Assembly (NCBI RefSeq): GCF_017591425.1
Contig: NW_024465886.1
Span: 1,024,501-1,088,500 of the forward strand
DNA: 64,000 nucleotides
Source: Ochotona curzoniae
Lineage: Eukaryota; Chordata; Mammalia; Lagomorpha; Ochotonidae
Reading direction: 5' to 3'
Positions 27,000 to 41,219 of this stretch are shown here, one piece after another. Made by a program: the position numbers and the translations under genes. Each line of letters starts with the position of its first letter. The stretch's first letter is position 1. The notes under the pieces were generated by a model. That model was not told where the DNA came from. It made no database searches and saw only the letters and a list, made by a program, of their open reading frames with translations.

Positions 27000-28440
27000 T
27001 TAAGTCTTATTTAAAAACAGAGAAATCCCCAAATGAAGAAAATCCCTTAAAGCTAACAATTCGCCTTTATATAAATGGAATTGTTTTCTTATGGGTCTTA
27101 TCTTGCTGTAGCTTGATAAAACCTTCTTCATGGGCTACAATGTTCAAAATCCAGTGTCCCAAGGAGTATTCAGAGTGTTTGCAAGGCAATAAAGTCACTT
27201 TAAATTATAAGCATTTGCAGCATAAAAATGGCGGAGCGAATTATAAAAAGTGTAGAAGGATGTAAGGCACTGGTTGCTGATTTTAGTCTCTATGGCCCAG
27301 AATGCTAAGATTCAAGGCAGTCACGTCTAGTCTGCATGAAATGGCATTCTGTCCGCTGATCCACTTCCGTCTGCAGTGACCTGTAGACACTGCAAGGGGC
27401 ATTTCATCCCTGTCCCTGGTCCTGTACGTCTTGGTAAGAAGTTTCCTGTAGCCGTGACACCGAGTGATCTAGGTGATTTCATTTCTACGTACTAGCAAAT
27501 ATTAATAAAGCGGAAAGCCATATGCAAAGTCCACACAGACCTGTCACTGCAAAATAGGGTGTTCTAGAAGAATACTAATCCTGCCACTGCCTTCCACATT
27601 CAATGTATTTATACTAATCATATTTGTGAGATCTGCTTAGAAAAACAAATATGCTGCCTTCATTAGTGAATTAAATGGGCGATTACTAAAGCACACTTTA
27701 GGTATGTAAAGAATTACATGCAAGTGTTCAAGAGATCATGAACACCTCTTAGAAGCCTGTTTCTGAAAAGAACTTGTCCTTCTCATTTCTCAGATGGCAA
27801 ACACCCAGTGGCTACTTAACAAATAACCCGGATACCTCTAAAAGGTGATGGCAGATGCCTGAGAAAATGATGCATGGATTTCAACTTTTTGCATCAAAAC
27901 ATTGAAACTTGCATTTTTTTTTCCACGGACTCTTTGAAATGTGCTCCTATGTCATGAACGACTGGCAGGCCTTGGCCTGGGGTAGGAGAAGGGAGTGCAG
28001 AGAATGTTGCATCTCACTATGCCTGCTGGAAGGGACCGTCTCCCGGCAAGGGGGAAGCATTGCTTACAGGAGAAATCTATGAACAAACACAGGGGAAATG
28101 AAACCTTTTTCTATCTGAGAAAGTGTTTCACATTCATGAAGACCACTGTCACCACCCTACCTCGCCTTGTCTTTTCCAGATGAAATACTCCACAATGGGT
28201 TCACCATTTACCCTGCTTTCCAACAGACCGCACAGGCTGCTCACTTTCTCAGTACAAAATACACTTGAAGTAGTCAACATCACATATTTAAAGAATTTCA
28301 ATGTGATGTCTACATTGAGCTTAATTCCCTGTGTTGCCGTTAGCTCCTGGATTTAATTCCTCTATTCACTCACTCGTTGGCTATTTAGAGCATGCACTGT
28401 ATTTTGGATTAGTACTTGCACAGTAGGACAAGCAGTTCTT

Positions 28441-28620
28441 TCCGTGGCATAATGGCAAGAACACAATAATGGAAAGATTTAATGCTAATTGTGCAGTAGC
28501 TAGCTGTGTGATTTTAAGTAACTTAATTAACTCCTCTGGACTGTGTGCCTATCTGTAGACCTCACTATCTAGTATTAAAAGTTACTGAGGTAACATATAA
28601 GGGTATTCAAACAGGTCACA
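28441..28620 (+). mobile_element. MIR SINE
   Basis: TAGCTGTGTGATTTTAAGTAA, CTTAATTAACTCCTCTGGAC and ATCTGTAGACCTCACTATC follow the MIR core order (GCTGTGTGACCTTGGGCAAG, then CCTCAGTTTCCTCATCTG). Confidence 0.65.
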
Positions 28621-28694
28621 GAATAGAAAGCTGATGTCCATTTTAGTACAAGGAAAATCCATTCATAATTTTCTCATACAGTTTCCATTAACTT

Positions 28695-28870
28695 AATCAT
28701 TTTATTTCTTATGCATTCCTTTGAGAGAGAGACAGAGCTCCCACTTGCTGGTCCATTTCCCTAAATGTTTACAGATTAGAGGTGGGTTAGTCCAAATCTT
28801 AGAGTGAGAAGCTCACCTACCTAACCACCTGAACCCTTACCACCGCCTCCCGGGTGCACCTTAGCAGTGA
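28695..28870 (-). mobile_element. CSINE fragment, minus strand, with adjacent CT tract
   Basis: The complement of a SINE tail and body (TTTATTTCTTATGCATTCC, GAGAGAGACAGAGCTCCCAC). It is followed at 28910-28980 by a long CT/CCCT microsatellite and TTTTAAGTAAACAAATAG, which looks like the 3' end of a second, + strand SINE. Confidence 0.5.
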
Positions 28871-28909
28871 CTCAGGAGATGGAGACTGCAAAGGAGATGG
28901 GCTTCACTT

Positions 28910-28980
28910 TCTCTCTCTCTCTCTCTCTCTCCCTCTCTCTCTCCCTCCCTCCCTCCCTCCCTCTGTTTCTCTCTCTCTCT
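28910..28980. repeat. (CT)n/(CCCT)n microsatellite
   Basis: A pyrimidine-only run of CTCT and CCCTCCCT units, interrupted once by TGTTT. Confidence 0.95.
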
Positions 28981-30817
28981 GGCAGTCACTCTGCCTTTTA
29001 AGTAAACAAATAGCCTTACAAAAGAAAATCCTGCAGAGACAAAGGACCTTGAAAATGCTCAACAGACTCATCCACAGCCAAGCATGTCCGTGCTCCTCCA
29101 GGTGCTTGTGAGGAAGCACTGTATCCACTTACTGAAGCTTACTGCATCCCAAAAATAAAACTGCAGTACTTGCAAAATCAAACACCACAGTTTCGATGTT
29201 GAAAATTAACCGTAAGCCTATAAGGCCAACCCACTGTTGGTATCTGTTTCTTTGGTGATAGTTACACAACAAAACGAAGTGAAGGAAGGAATAGTTGGCA
29301 TTTTCCTTTGGAATTAGCCAGGTTACCTGAGCAAATCCTGTGGGGTTTGCCAGACACAGATCTGATAATGACTGTGAGCCTGGGCAAAGAAAGAGCAAAA
29401 CAAAGAGGTCTGGAATAAGGGGAGCAGCCCAGGGCCCAGGCTAGAGCAGGGAAACAGGGGAGTCAGGGCAGGGAAAGTCAACTTCTTCAGGAGAAGCCTG
29501 GTGGTCCCCCAGGGGTGGCATCCGCATGCTCCTAGATGCTGGAACAGAGTGTGTATTTCTCCAAGGCGGAGGCAGTGCTGGCAAATGTAGCTGTACCACC
29601 ACACAGCTGTGGAGACCCAGCTGCAATCCCCCATGCGCATGGTCTTCACGCAATTCCACACTCTGAATTAGGCAATCTCCTGTTATATCCCAAGACTGGA
29701 AAAGTCGCTCTGTGTGGTCCAGATACACGTGAACAGGTCTTACTCAGTTAACACAAGGTCTGTGTTGGGCACTTAAAGGAGAACATTATCAAATCTATAC
29801 TTAAAATATGCAAAAGTTTGAACTCATGCCATAACCTGGCTTACATTTGTCCTAAGATAATTAATGCAACCTATTTAAAATGGTGGCTACTGTCTGTCAT
29901 TAAATGGCCAGAGAGAACACTGAATTCAAGTTCACAACTGTTACAGACTCAGTAAACATTGATTGGCACCTGGCTGCACTGGGCTGACAGCATGGAAAAG
30001 GAAATATTAAAGAGGCTACACCCTTGAGGCTCTATGAAAGAGGGTGGAGATATTTAGAAATAACCATTATATGGGAATCTGTGAACAGCTACCCAGAGAG
30101 AGAAGTACCACAAATGACCTGGGTACTCACAGTTACATTTCTTGATGTTTCCTCTATAGGGGAAAGGATTGGTTTAGATGGGAACAACCCCACATTAACT
30201 CCTCTGGAGGCACTGACTCTGAAAAGATGAGGTGTGCTTGCTTGGGCAGCAGATGCCAAAAGACCTTCCTGAATAACAACAACAACAACAAAAGCACTGT
30301 ACAGATGCAAAATAAAAATTATTCCAGTCCACTGAATACAAATATCATATATATCCTCTAATTTAAAAAAAAAAAAAAGCCGCATTTTAAAATTCTGTTG
30401 CAAGATCGAGTGAAGTCATCCAAATTGAGTAGTCATCCAAATGCAGCATTCTTATGTTTGCCAGCAACGCTGATAAGCCAATACTCCCACCTTTATGTGG
30501 CTCACGAAGCCCTGTGCTAAGCCTCAGCTAGGCTGTGGGGCAGCAGGAGGGTGGGACTAGGGCCTCATTCCACTGCAGCAAGGGCTGCTCCACCCTGGAG
30601 TGTGCTTAACCAGACTGGGCATTTCATCTCATTAAAGGAACAAGTAAGAAGGGGGACTGGTTGCTAACAATCACTGAGTCAGATCACCTTCAAAGCAGTT
30701 GACAACGATTTGGATTTGGATTCTGGGCTTGCGGGTGTCAGTATCAATGCCCTCCTCCATCTCCCGGCTTCTCCAGTTCCCCTCTGGGAGGCGGGCCACC
30801 ATGACACCCACAGCTGA

Positions 30818-32359
<1,542 letters not shown>

Positions 32360-35300
32360 ACCTTTTCCCACCCCTCTCCCCTGCACTGTATGAGGCTCAA
32401 GAGTCCAGCCCTTAAAATTCTCCCCAAACTCCAACTTTCCCCACATCCCTTCCTTGAACCACACTCACTTTATGCTTAGCTGAGCAAAACAAGCAATGCT
32501 TTGGGAGGTGTTCACTCACAGGTGACTTTGGGGCCACAGACCCAGGAAGCTCCTGCTCTGGCCCCGTGCCAAGCACAGGGAGTTGATGCCATGTTCACAC
32601 TCGCTGGGTAGGGAGGGAGAGAAGGGGAACAGGCGCTGCAGACCACCACGAGCTCTGGGGAACCAAGGGGCTTCAAGCATTCTTCATGCCAAGAGGCATT
32701 ACTCAGAGTTTTAGGATGCAGGGCTAAACTGCAGAATAAAATAAAATAGCCAGCCTACAAGATGAGATATTCTAAACTTCCATTCTGTTTTCTTTTCACA
32801 TTGGCTCCATCACTGGTGACTGACGAAGAGCATCCTTTTTATTCAGTGTAAGCCGGCAGCAAGCAGTTCTCCTAACGTCCCACATCCTTCTCATGCCAAC
32901 ACCTGTGTAATTGGTCATTATAAAGAAAACACAAGGTAACAGTCACAGTTCACCTGTCTCTTCTGTATTCACTTCTGGTACCACAACTGTTGATCTTTTT
33001 TGGAGACGATAAGGGAACGGAAATGCCTTCTTGCATTGCAATCAAAGTGAAAGAGGAATTCATGTCCAAAAGTCATGTGATCTATCACATACAGTGGGCG
33101 TTCAGGTAGAGTCAAGCAAGCTCAGGATGAGTGGAATCAAATAATTTTATATCTTTAATTTATTTTGTATCTCACCTGTCCATCAATGAATTCACTCATC
33201 GACTACGGAATAATGACCTTTTCAAAAGAAAGTGGCAAAACTGACCTAGAACTGCCATAAGGGACATCGCGGTATTACCACTCGTGTCCTGTGCAGTGCT
33301 GTTCTGTGGCCTTGACCATGTGCATGGCTCCACCCCACCCTCCCAGCGCATCCAAGATGGAGCTACCGGCGTCTCACGCTGCTCATTACCACCTGACCAT
33401 TTTGTATGAGCGGATGTGGTTATGTGTGACTGTTTCCCTACCTGGGGTTTTGCCATCTCATCTGAGCTCAGCAGAAAATTCACTGGAGTTTTTCAAGGGC
33501 TGGTATCTTTTGTACAGAAATGTTCCAAAGTTGTTTTTAAGCAAGTTTCAAAAACATAATCTTAGAATTGACTGGGAGTTTGATATCAACCCAAAGCCAT
33601 CAAAGTCATACCATGAATATTTTTCTTACACACAGAGCTATGAGAAAAGAGATAGTAGACCAAAATAGAAAGTGAAGAAACCACATGTAGAGTTTTATAG
33701 TATGTGCTGTTACATGCATACATCTGCATCTACGCAGAGATGCTTATATCCATCATATGTAAACAGACATTCAGAGCATTCTTAGGGGGCTCAGAGTTAC
33801 TGATCCTCTTGAGGTATAAATAAGATTTTTTAATATCCAAGAAGTTCTGCTGAAAGAGCCCATTAAATGAGAGTATGGGCTTTAAAAAATCTCTATAACC
33901 TTAGCTTTTCTTTGCACACACTAGAGGTACCACATGCCCTTTGCTCAGCTGACTCCTGCTGGGTTCTCTTGCACAAAGCTGTTCCACAGAGCACAGTCTG
34001 CCCAGACTCTAAACCAGAAGCAGAGGCTTCTGGATCAGACTGGATCTGAAGTGTGATCAACAAATTTGGTCCCCTTCCCCCAGTCTTCAGATTCCCGTTT
34101 GGATTGCTATTAAAAATAATACTAATAAAATAAACCCTTCAAGGAAAACAGCTGGATGCTCCTAGCCCAAGATACTACATAATTTTATTTTCTTTAGTTG
34201 TGGTTGTAAACTCCAGGTCATCATTTGTAAAAATAGATACATGCATGGAGAAAACCTCTAGCCTTTAAATATCGAAAGAAAGAAACTTGTGATGAAGCTT
34301 AGCAGGTACAGAGTGACAGGGTCACAGGCCTGAAGAACTAAACACCTTCTTCATTGCTTGGTGTTTAGAGGGCTCAGCAACAAACACCCCGCCTCCTTGA
34401 AACGCTTCCAAGTCCCCATGTTGGCCATTTCCTTTCCAGCCAACCTAACTTTGGTCTGAGAATAAATGAGTTGTCCTTAAATTTTCTTCGTTTGTGAATC
34501 CCTCTAAGCAAATGCTGTGCATCTGTGCCAAGTTGCAATGTTAACTTGAAATGAACCCATCAGCCCTGGTCCTACACTGATTGATAATGAGGAAAAGAAA
34601 CTATGTTTGTTCATAATCAACATAGCTGTGTTAGGCACTTCACATTTTAAGACCACTTCTCTGTGACCCTTGGAAAGGCTGCATCTCAGCACCTGAGATG
34701 AGGCATCCTTGTAGCTAATCATGTAATGACTATTTTTAAGTAGTGAGTACATTCACCAAGGCCAAGGCTTTCTGAGGGAGTCCAGAAAGGGTCCCAACCA
34801 GTAGGTGAACCATTTTTCTCTCTGACCATAGGACAGGACAGCAAGCACCTCCAGGGCCTCATTCTGGACCAGCTTGCAAGTGGAGAAAAATGTTGAACCT
34901 GAGTTTTTCTATCACCATGATTTGTGGGGAGCAAAGAACAGAATCTAGGAAACTGGATACTTCACAGTTCTGATCTTGTTACTACCTAGTTCTTTCATCG
35001 TGCATGGAAATGAAAAGTGCTAACCTATTTTATGAAGTGTGTGAAATGTGTAAGTCAAATTTAAATGACACAAACTGCAACTGTCATGAGCCATCCCCTT
35101 CCCTATGCCTGTGTGTGTTTTCTAATCCCATCTCTCCGTGTCTGGGTTCTCTGCACACCAGTGGAGCCTTGAATCTGTGGCCTGCTGCAGTCAGCTTGGG
35201 CTTCACTCATTTATTCCACTGCGTCCTTGATGGAGGGAGGTTAACTACTTGTCTCTGTGAATTAAGCAGCTCACAAGCAGCAAATTATCGATGACCATAA

Positions 35301-36090
35301 ATAAACTAAAAAGAGCCCAAGGAGGAAATGTAGCTTCCATTTAACCAGCTGCTTCAAAGGTGCCAACTTTTACAGACTGCTCTGTTATGAGTTGTTCTAA
35401 ATCGCTTGTTCCTTTAGAAAAAAGTTCAGAATGCTTCATGAAAACGATCATGAAGGTTTCCTGACTAACCCACATACTTTATATTTTGTAGTTAGAAACC
35501 CCTTCCTTGATGGAATTGAATAAGAAGCTAGAAAGCGAGGGCGGCTAGTTCGTGTATTTCTTCAGCAAGCCACAAGTTGTATTAGCAGTCAGAATGCAGC
35601 ACTTTACAAAACTGGAATTCTTTAAGTCTAAACTTTCAGGTCTAGGCTATCATTGAGCACTTTGAATGCTGCCTTTTTAAATATACATAGAAGAATCATT
35701 AAATGGAGAAAATATACTCATAAAAATGTAAGATGTTTCTTCTGAATGTTTCTAATGTGTTCTGGGAGAGCCTTGCTATGGATGATATTATGGTTGCTGA
35801 CTGGATAGCACATTTTGTCTACTTTCTGAGCCTCTGCAGTCTAATCTTCCTAAATGTTTGGGCTGTTTTACTATTTTAAGTCAATATTATCCAGTCCTCC
35901 ATGATGCTCTACCTACAGGCTATACCATTCAACGTGTTGAGCAATGCTGTATTATAAAACACATGTCAACATATATGTAACCCTTGTTTAATCCAGCATA
36001 GCTGTAGCATGTGGTTGTATTAATGAACGTTACAGGCCAGCTTTATAATCACAACTCTGTGACATTCAATAAAGAAGCACATGTTGCAAG
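32360..36090 (+). other. TRPM3: TRPM3 3' untranslated region (probable extent)
   Basis: Continuous sequence after the TAG, mostly AT-rich, with no recognised interspersed repeat for about 3.7 kb. That scarcity of repeats contrasts with the flanks and fits a conserved long 3' UTR. AATAAA hexamers occur near 32735 and 34128 within it, and a well-placed one at 36068. The true 3' end needs transcript data; a longer form ending after 36761 is equally possible. Confidence 0.7.
36068..36073 (+). promoter_or_regulatory. TRPM3: Candidate polyadenylation signal AATAAA
   Basis: Canonical AATAAA 3.7 kb after the TRPM3 stop, in the context TTCAATAAAGAAGC. CA-containing cleavage candidates follow 10-25 bases later, and a TGTTATTG stretch lies beyond. 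Position and context fit a 3' UTR end, but sequence alone cannot show use. Confidence 0.5.
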
Positions 36091-36755
36091 GATTCATTAT
36101 GCTCCCACTCCCATGTTATTGAGCAGCATCGTGAAATGAGCCTGTCCTGTTTCTGACCTGTTTTGTGTTTCTCACATTCCTGTAGACCACTGTAGAATCT
36201 CTGTTTGCACTGACGCTGAGCCTCCACTAAGCCCTGCAAGTTGTGACTTTATGAAAGACAAACTGGCATGTCATGCAGAAGGTTGTCTAACAAGTGAACT
36301 TAAATCAATATTTCAAACTCCAGTTCAGCTAGCTGTTTGTTTCCGTCTGCTGACCCAGTGTGGACGCAGTGTCCAGTGTTTTATAAATATGTTCCTCCAG
36401 CAACACTGTGTTGTTTCTAGATTACGTGATGCGAGCGTGTAGCTGGTTATGCACTCAGCCCAGCTATTGCATTATAACTCACTTTAACAATAGCAATGCG
36501 ACTGAAAGGAAGGAATCCCTCTCCAAACTTTGTCTTCACTTCATGTCAGCAAGACGCATGCACTTTATGCACTTCTTTTGCCTTTTCTCATGCACTTAAC
36601 ATTCTGCCACAGCCTGCTGTAAATTGTGAATTAGCTAGCAACTTAATGAAATAGTTGGGCTTTTAAACTGGGGATTATATTCCATTTTTAAATATTAGAA
36701 ACAACTAACGAAGGAATTTTAAATTTTTTGTTTAGGATATGAACAAATAACATGA

Positions 36756-36761
36756 AATAAA
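36756..36761 (+). promoter_or_regulatory. TRPM3: Second candidate polyadenylation signal AATAAA
   Basis: AATAAA in the context CATGAAATAAAGTATT, 690 bp after the first candidate. It could mark a longer 3' UTR form. The downstream GT content is weak, so it ranks below the first. Confidence 0.35.
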
Positions 36762-39339
36762 GTATTAGCCAGGGGTCATATAGCTATGGGACTCAGAGCT
36801 GACAAGTCAGTATCACTTGGGTATACCAAGGGCTAGGTTCGATGTATCTGTAATGAATGAAAGACATTTTTATGACACTTTAGGGTCTGGGTGTAAATTT
36901 CTAATCCAGGTATGAGAGTGGAAAGACCATTCATGACGGCGTGAAAGTCCACAGATGAGCGTCAGTGAGCAAAGCAGAGGTGCAATGTGTGCCTGCTTTG
37001 GTTGGGCTCCCAGGAGAGAGGCAGATGACTGGGGTCTGTGTGCCCTGTATGACTCTGGAGAGCTTACTTTTTCAAAGAAATCAGCATTTTATTTGTAGAA
37101 GCCATTCAACTTCTAGAAGAAGGGAGGAACCAGTTTACCCATTCAACAACTGCTGCTAAAATGAGGGGACACTTCCTCAGCCTGCATGGGCCTACATCTC
37201 CTCTTCCCGATACAAGCCAACCATCCAGCTCTCCAGTTGTAGTCAGCCAAAGAATGAGCTGGTTCTCATTGAATAAAAACAAGATTTTTTCCTTTCCCAT
37301 TGGGAATTCATGTTAGAAGGTACTTGCAAGGTACATCTCTTCAACAATTTCCTAGCACTTAACATCGCTGCAGACATTCCAATGGGACCATCGCTGCACG
37401 TTGTCAGAGAGAGGATCGCCATCCAGGTGGCAGTCACAGTGAGGAGACAAACTTTCTTTTCCCTGACTTCCTCAGTGCGCTGCCTCCTTCAACCTGCAGG
37501 CAGCTGTGTATTCACACAGGGTTTGTGTGCTGGGAAGGGAAAAAGCCACGTGGGAGTATGTGAGTTTCCTCAAGAGCATTAATGCCAACCACAAGCCAGT
37601 CCAGCTGCAGAGAACTGCGGGACACAGTGGGAAATCCCAGTTCCTGTCTCAAGTTCAGCCTTCACAACCAACGCCTTGCCTTCCTCCTATCTCTCAGTCC
37701 ACCACTAGCTGCTGCTTCTGCTTCTGCCAGACTAACACATCCTCGCTTCCATGACCTCAGGATCGTGTGGCCCTTGGCACGCTGAACAGGATGTTCATAT
37801 CCACTGCATCCAATTCTTATCTGAATCTAAAAAAAAACCTCTCCATCTTCACCAGCTTCTCACCAGCTATCTGTCTACATGGAGAGGTTTGCCAACTGAA
37901 CTCAGGGCCAGATCCAGAATCCAGTCTGTGAACTGGCCTGGTGTGGTGTGTACAGACATGGGAAAGAGAACGTACAGCCCAGCACGAGGACATTCAGACT
38001 CAGCTTCCCAACACTGTGCTAGCCAACAGATAACTGGCAGCAGCATTCAGTCCCCTCAACGATCATCTGGGACTCTGATTTAAAGTCAAGTAGGATCAGA
38101 TTCTTGATTTGGGCTTAGAGAGCATTCACATGAAATATGCTAAGAACTGAGAGGGAGGAAGAGAGACAAACCCTGCTGAAGGTTTTGCACGCCCTCCTGA
38201 ATGACGCACGGTGCACACTGTAAGCCATGGCATTGTGGACCTGGACACGGCACCTCTGGAAGGGAGATCCAGAAAAGTACCGGAGCGTTGTACAAAGATG
38301 TCCCCGCTTGCCGGCACAACAGCTTCCGACCTGAGTGCGTACTGCTGCTATTGCTATGCGAAACAGTCCATGCTGGCCTCATGGCCATTTCATAAGCTAG
38401 AACTTAGATGCTCATTTGTAAAGGTTCTAACCATAGTTTATAATGGGGGAAAATATGCAGATACCATTTTTAAACAAATTCCTATAGATATGATTTTGAA
38501 AGTGGGTTTGCTAAATATATATATATATACATATGTCTTTTCCTTCTTTCTGTATGGATAGTCTGCCCATATATCTCTATTGACACTATAAATATATATA
38601 AGTCCCTAGAGGAATTGTCCTTTTTAAAAAAGTCTATTACTGGATTCACAATGTACTTTGAGCGTGTTTGTTTAGATATATAATTCAAAGCAGACATTGG
38701 CAAATATCACGGGAAAACACTTTCTGAAATTCTTGTAACAAATGTTTTGCAATTAAAAAAAAATCTGAGTCATTTAAAACATGATTTGGACTTCCTTGTG
38801 CATTGATTTGCTGCCATGCTCGTGCTAAGAAATGTTGTAATAAGTTGAGTGACTTACACCTAGGGCTTCACACATCACTGCTTTAGTAGAAGACAGATCG
38901 CAAAGTGGAGGACTATGGGTAATATCCAACAACAGAAGGAAGCTTGTGATGGGCCAACTTGAAAGAAACAATGAAACATGTAAAAATGATACATATCAAA
39001 GCTAATTCCAGGTTTTTCCCTTTATGGAAAAATTGGAGATTTGTATTTTGAGATCTGCATTCCCTGAGTCTCTGATTCCAGGTCCCCTGGGTGCCCCTTC
39101 AGCAGGGACTTTTGTTCCCAATCGCAAATCAACATTACCTGGGAGATAACCCAAGATAAGAGTCTTTAATCCTCATATAAAAACAGAGGGAAAATGTGGT
39201 GGCAGCCAGAGAATTTTGAGGCAGGAAAGGCACGCGGTGGCAACTTGATCATCGAGACATTGGGACTTGACACGCGCTCTTAAGTGCTCTGCTGTCTAAA
39301 GTTCTGTTGTGAAGCTTTCTCCACGGTTTCTTGCTGAGA
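36762..39339. other. Intergenic, nothing recognised
   Basis: AT-rich sequence with a short AT run near 38516-38530. I see no exon, RNA gene or classifiable repeat. The first part may belong to a longer TRPM3 3' UTR. Confidence 0.6.
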
Positions 39340-39766
39340 GAGCTGAGGGGCGGAGTTAAGGAGCTGAGGGGCGGAGTTAAGGAGCTGAGGGGCGGGGTTA
39401 AAGAGCTGAGGGGCGGAGTTAAGGAGCTGAGGGGCGGAGGGAAGGAGCTGAGGGGCAGAGTTAAGGAGCTGAGGGGCGGAGGGAAGGAGCTGAGGGATGC
39501 AGGGAAGGAGCTGAGGGGCGGAGTTAAGGAGCTGAGGGGCGGGGTTAAAGAGCTGAGGGGTGGAGTTAAGGAGCTGAGGGGCGGAGGGAAGGAGCTGAGG
39601 GGCGGAGGGAAGGAGCTGAGGGGCGGAGTTAAGGAGCTGAGGGGCGGAGGGAAGGAGCTGAGGGATGCAGGGAAGGAGCTGGGGGCGGAGTTAAGGAGCT
39701 GAGGGGCGGAGGGAAGGAGCTGAGGGACGGAGTCAAGGAGCTGAGGGGCGGAGGGAAGGAGCTGAG
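39340..39766. repeat. 21-bp minisatellite, about 20 units, G-rich on + strand
   Basis: Tandem units begin GAGCTGAGGGG and end in one of three variants: GTTAAG, GGGAAG, or a GGGATGCAGGGAAG form. Twenty units are followed by a partial one. Unit 17 has lost a base. The variant order of units 2-8 is nearly repeated in units 9-16, so a block of 7-8 units was itself duplicated. Because the unit is a multiple of three with no stop, both strands show long artificial open frames. It lies 3 kb past the TRPM3 3' end, just upstream of the retroposon at 39818. Confidence 0.97.
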
Positions 39767-39817
39767 TATCACCCCCTCTGACACTGGTCACAGCACCTGG
39801 TAAGAAGAATGTGCCCT

Positions 39818-40717
39818 GTGCGCCTCATGTGGACTAGATCAGGGAAAGGCCAGGCTGGGCGGATTATTCCTACTGGTGCAAACAAAATTAAAGTGGGCAA
39901 GGTTTGTTTGGGCAGCATCAACTGGAATCTGGGAGTGGGAGAGGCCTGGGAGGGAAATAGTGGGCTCATCCCTCTTGGGTTACCACTTCCATGGGAGGAC
40001 ATAAAACTAAGACAGCGGCTGGGGTGGAATGGGATGTGGGACAGACTGGATTACTGCTACACTTACTGGCAAACCAGGGTAGGGGGTGGGCCTGGTTGGG
40101 GTTATTGTGGGTCGCTCCAACCTAGGCTACAGCTCCTGCTGGTTTATGTGAGGGCCAAGTATGTGCTGGGCAGAACCAGGCTGGACTGCAACACCCATTG
40201 GTTCCAGTGGAAGTCGGGAGTGAAAACAGAACCAACCCAGCAATTGCAACCACCAGCTGATTGGAGCGATGGACGGTGCCAGGCCCTGTACTTGTTAGCA
40301 CATACAAGAAGTTTCTTTGGAGATCTTCCTAATCTAAATGCTGGACTCAGAACCCTAACGAAGAAAAGAGAGAAGACAGAACAGGTCAACCAACCATCTC
40401 AGCTATGATGGACTATGTCAATCAGTGGATTTTTCAAAGATCTCATAGTGCTTGGAGTGGCAAGATTGACAGTGATTCATAACTGTGGCAATATCAAGAC
40501 CACTTGAGCAAGAACCTCAGAGCATGCCCTATATCCGGGACCTGGGGAGGGTGGGAAATTGGGTGGGCTTCTCCCTTAAATACCCCCCTTTGAATATGAA
40601 GCTAACAATATGGAAAACATACTAGTATTATCCACTTTCCTGTAGCCCTTGAACCTTCTTACCCTAATTAACTATGTAAAGAATGTCAAAATAAAATTTA
40701 TTAATAAGAAAAAAAAA
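39818..40717 (+). mobile_element. Unclassified ~900-bp poly-A retroposon
   Basis: The segment is bounded by a 13-bp direct repeat, AAGAATGTGCCCT, at 39805-39817 and 40718-40730. It ends in a pure A run preceded by AATAAA at 40690-40695. These are the hallmarks of L1-machinery retroposition of a polyadenylated RNA. The body is not CSINE, L1 ORF or any family I recognise. An open frame of 199 codons (39809-40408) covers much of it but starts inside the target duplication and has no recognisable domain. It could be a short L1 built of 5' and 3' UTR, a non-autonomous family, or a retrocopied non-coding RNA. Confidence 0.8.
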
Positions 40718-40794
40718 AAGAATGTGCCCTTGCAAACACTGACATTTGCAATAACATGGGAACAGAAACCACAAGCACGTGTGTGTGTGTGCAT

Positions 40795-40860
40795 ACTGTT
40801 TATATTGAGCACCTGCTATGTGCTCAGTGTTGCGCCAAGGTGAACATAGGAGGTGGAGTG
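40795..40860 (-). mobile_element. MIR or L2 remnant
   Basis: TATTGAGCACCTGCTATGTGC followed by AGTGTTGCGCC matches the common complement of the MIR/L2 3' end (ATTGAGCGCCTACTATGTGC). Short. Confidence 0.45.
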
Positions 40861-41219
40861 CCTTCTGTTGGCATGTAATTTTAAGCCTATTGCAAGACTC
40901 CAGTTATACACACTCTGGCCATTGCTATTTGGTTGCCCAAGACACAGCACGTTAAATGTCCAAGTCTGGAGGCTCAGAGGTTCAGAGACGCGAGCGTGAG
41001 CACAGACTAGGCGCTCTGAAGCCCTCAGCAGGCCGGGGTCAGGGGAGACCTCTGCGGCAAGGAGAACATCCTTATTATAATTCCCAGACAGCCTGAGCTC
41101 CGTGAGCTACATTCTCAGCATAGTCTGTTTCAACTAGCATATTTTATCATTACCCCTCATATAAGTTCTGTTTCATCAGGTTTTTTTTTTCAATAAAATA
41201 TTAATAAAATTTTCTGTTT

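Noticed and set aside
39340..39766. CRISPR-like array
   Set aside because: Units are directly contiguous with no unique spacers; this is a minisatellite in mammalian DNA.
39249..39791. 180-codon minus-strand and 123-codon plus-strand frames
   Set aside because: Produced by the 21-bp repeat, a multiple of three without stops; both strands are open for that reason alone.
39809..40408. 199-codon frame in the unclassified retroposon
   Set aside because: The start codon lies in the target duplication, so it is not part of the element; no domain is visible.
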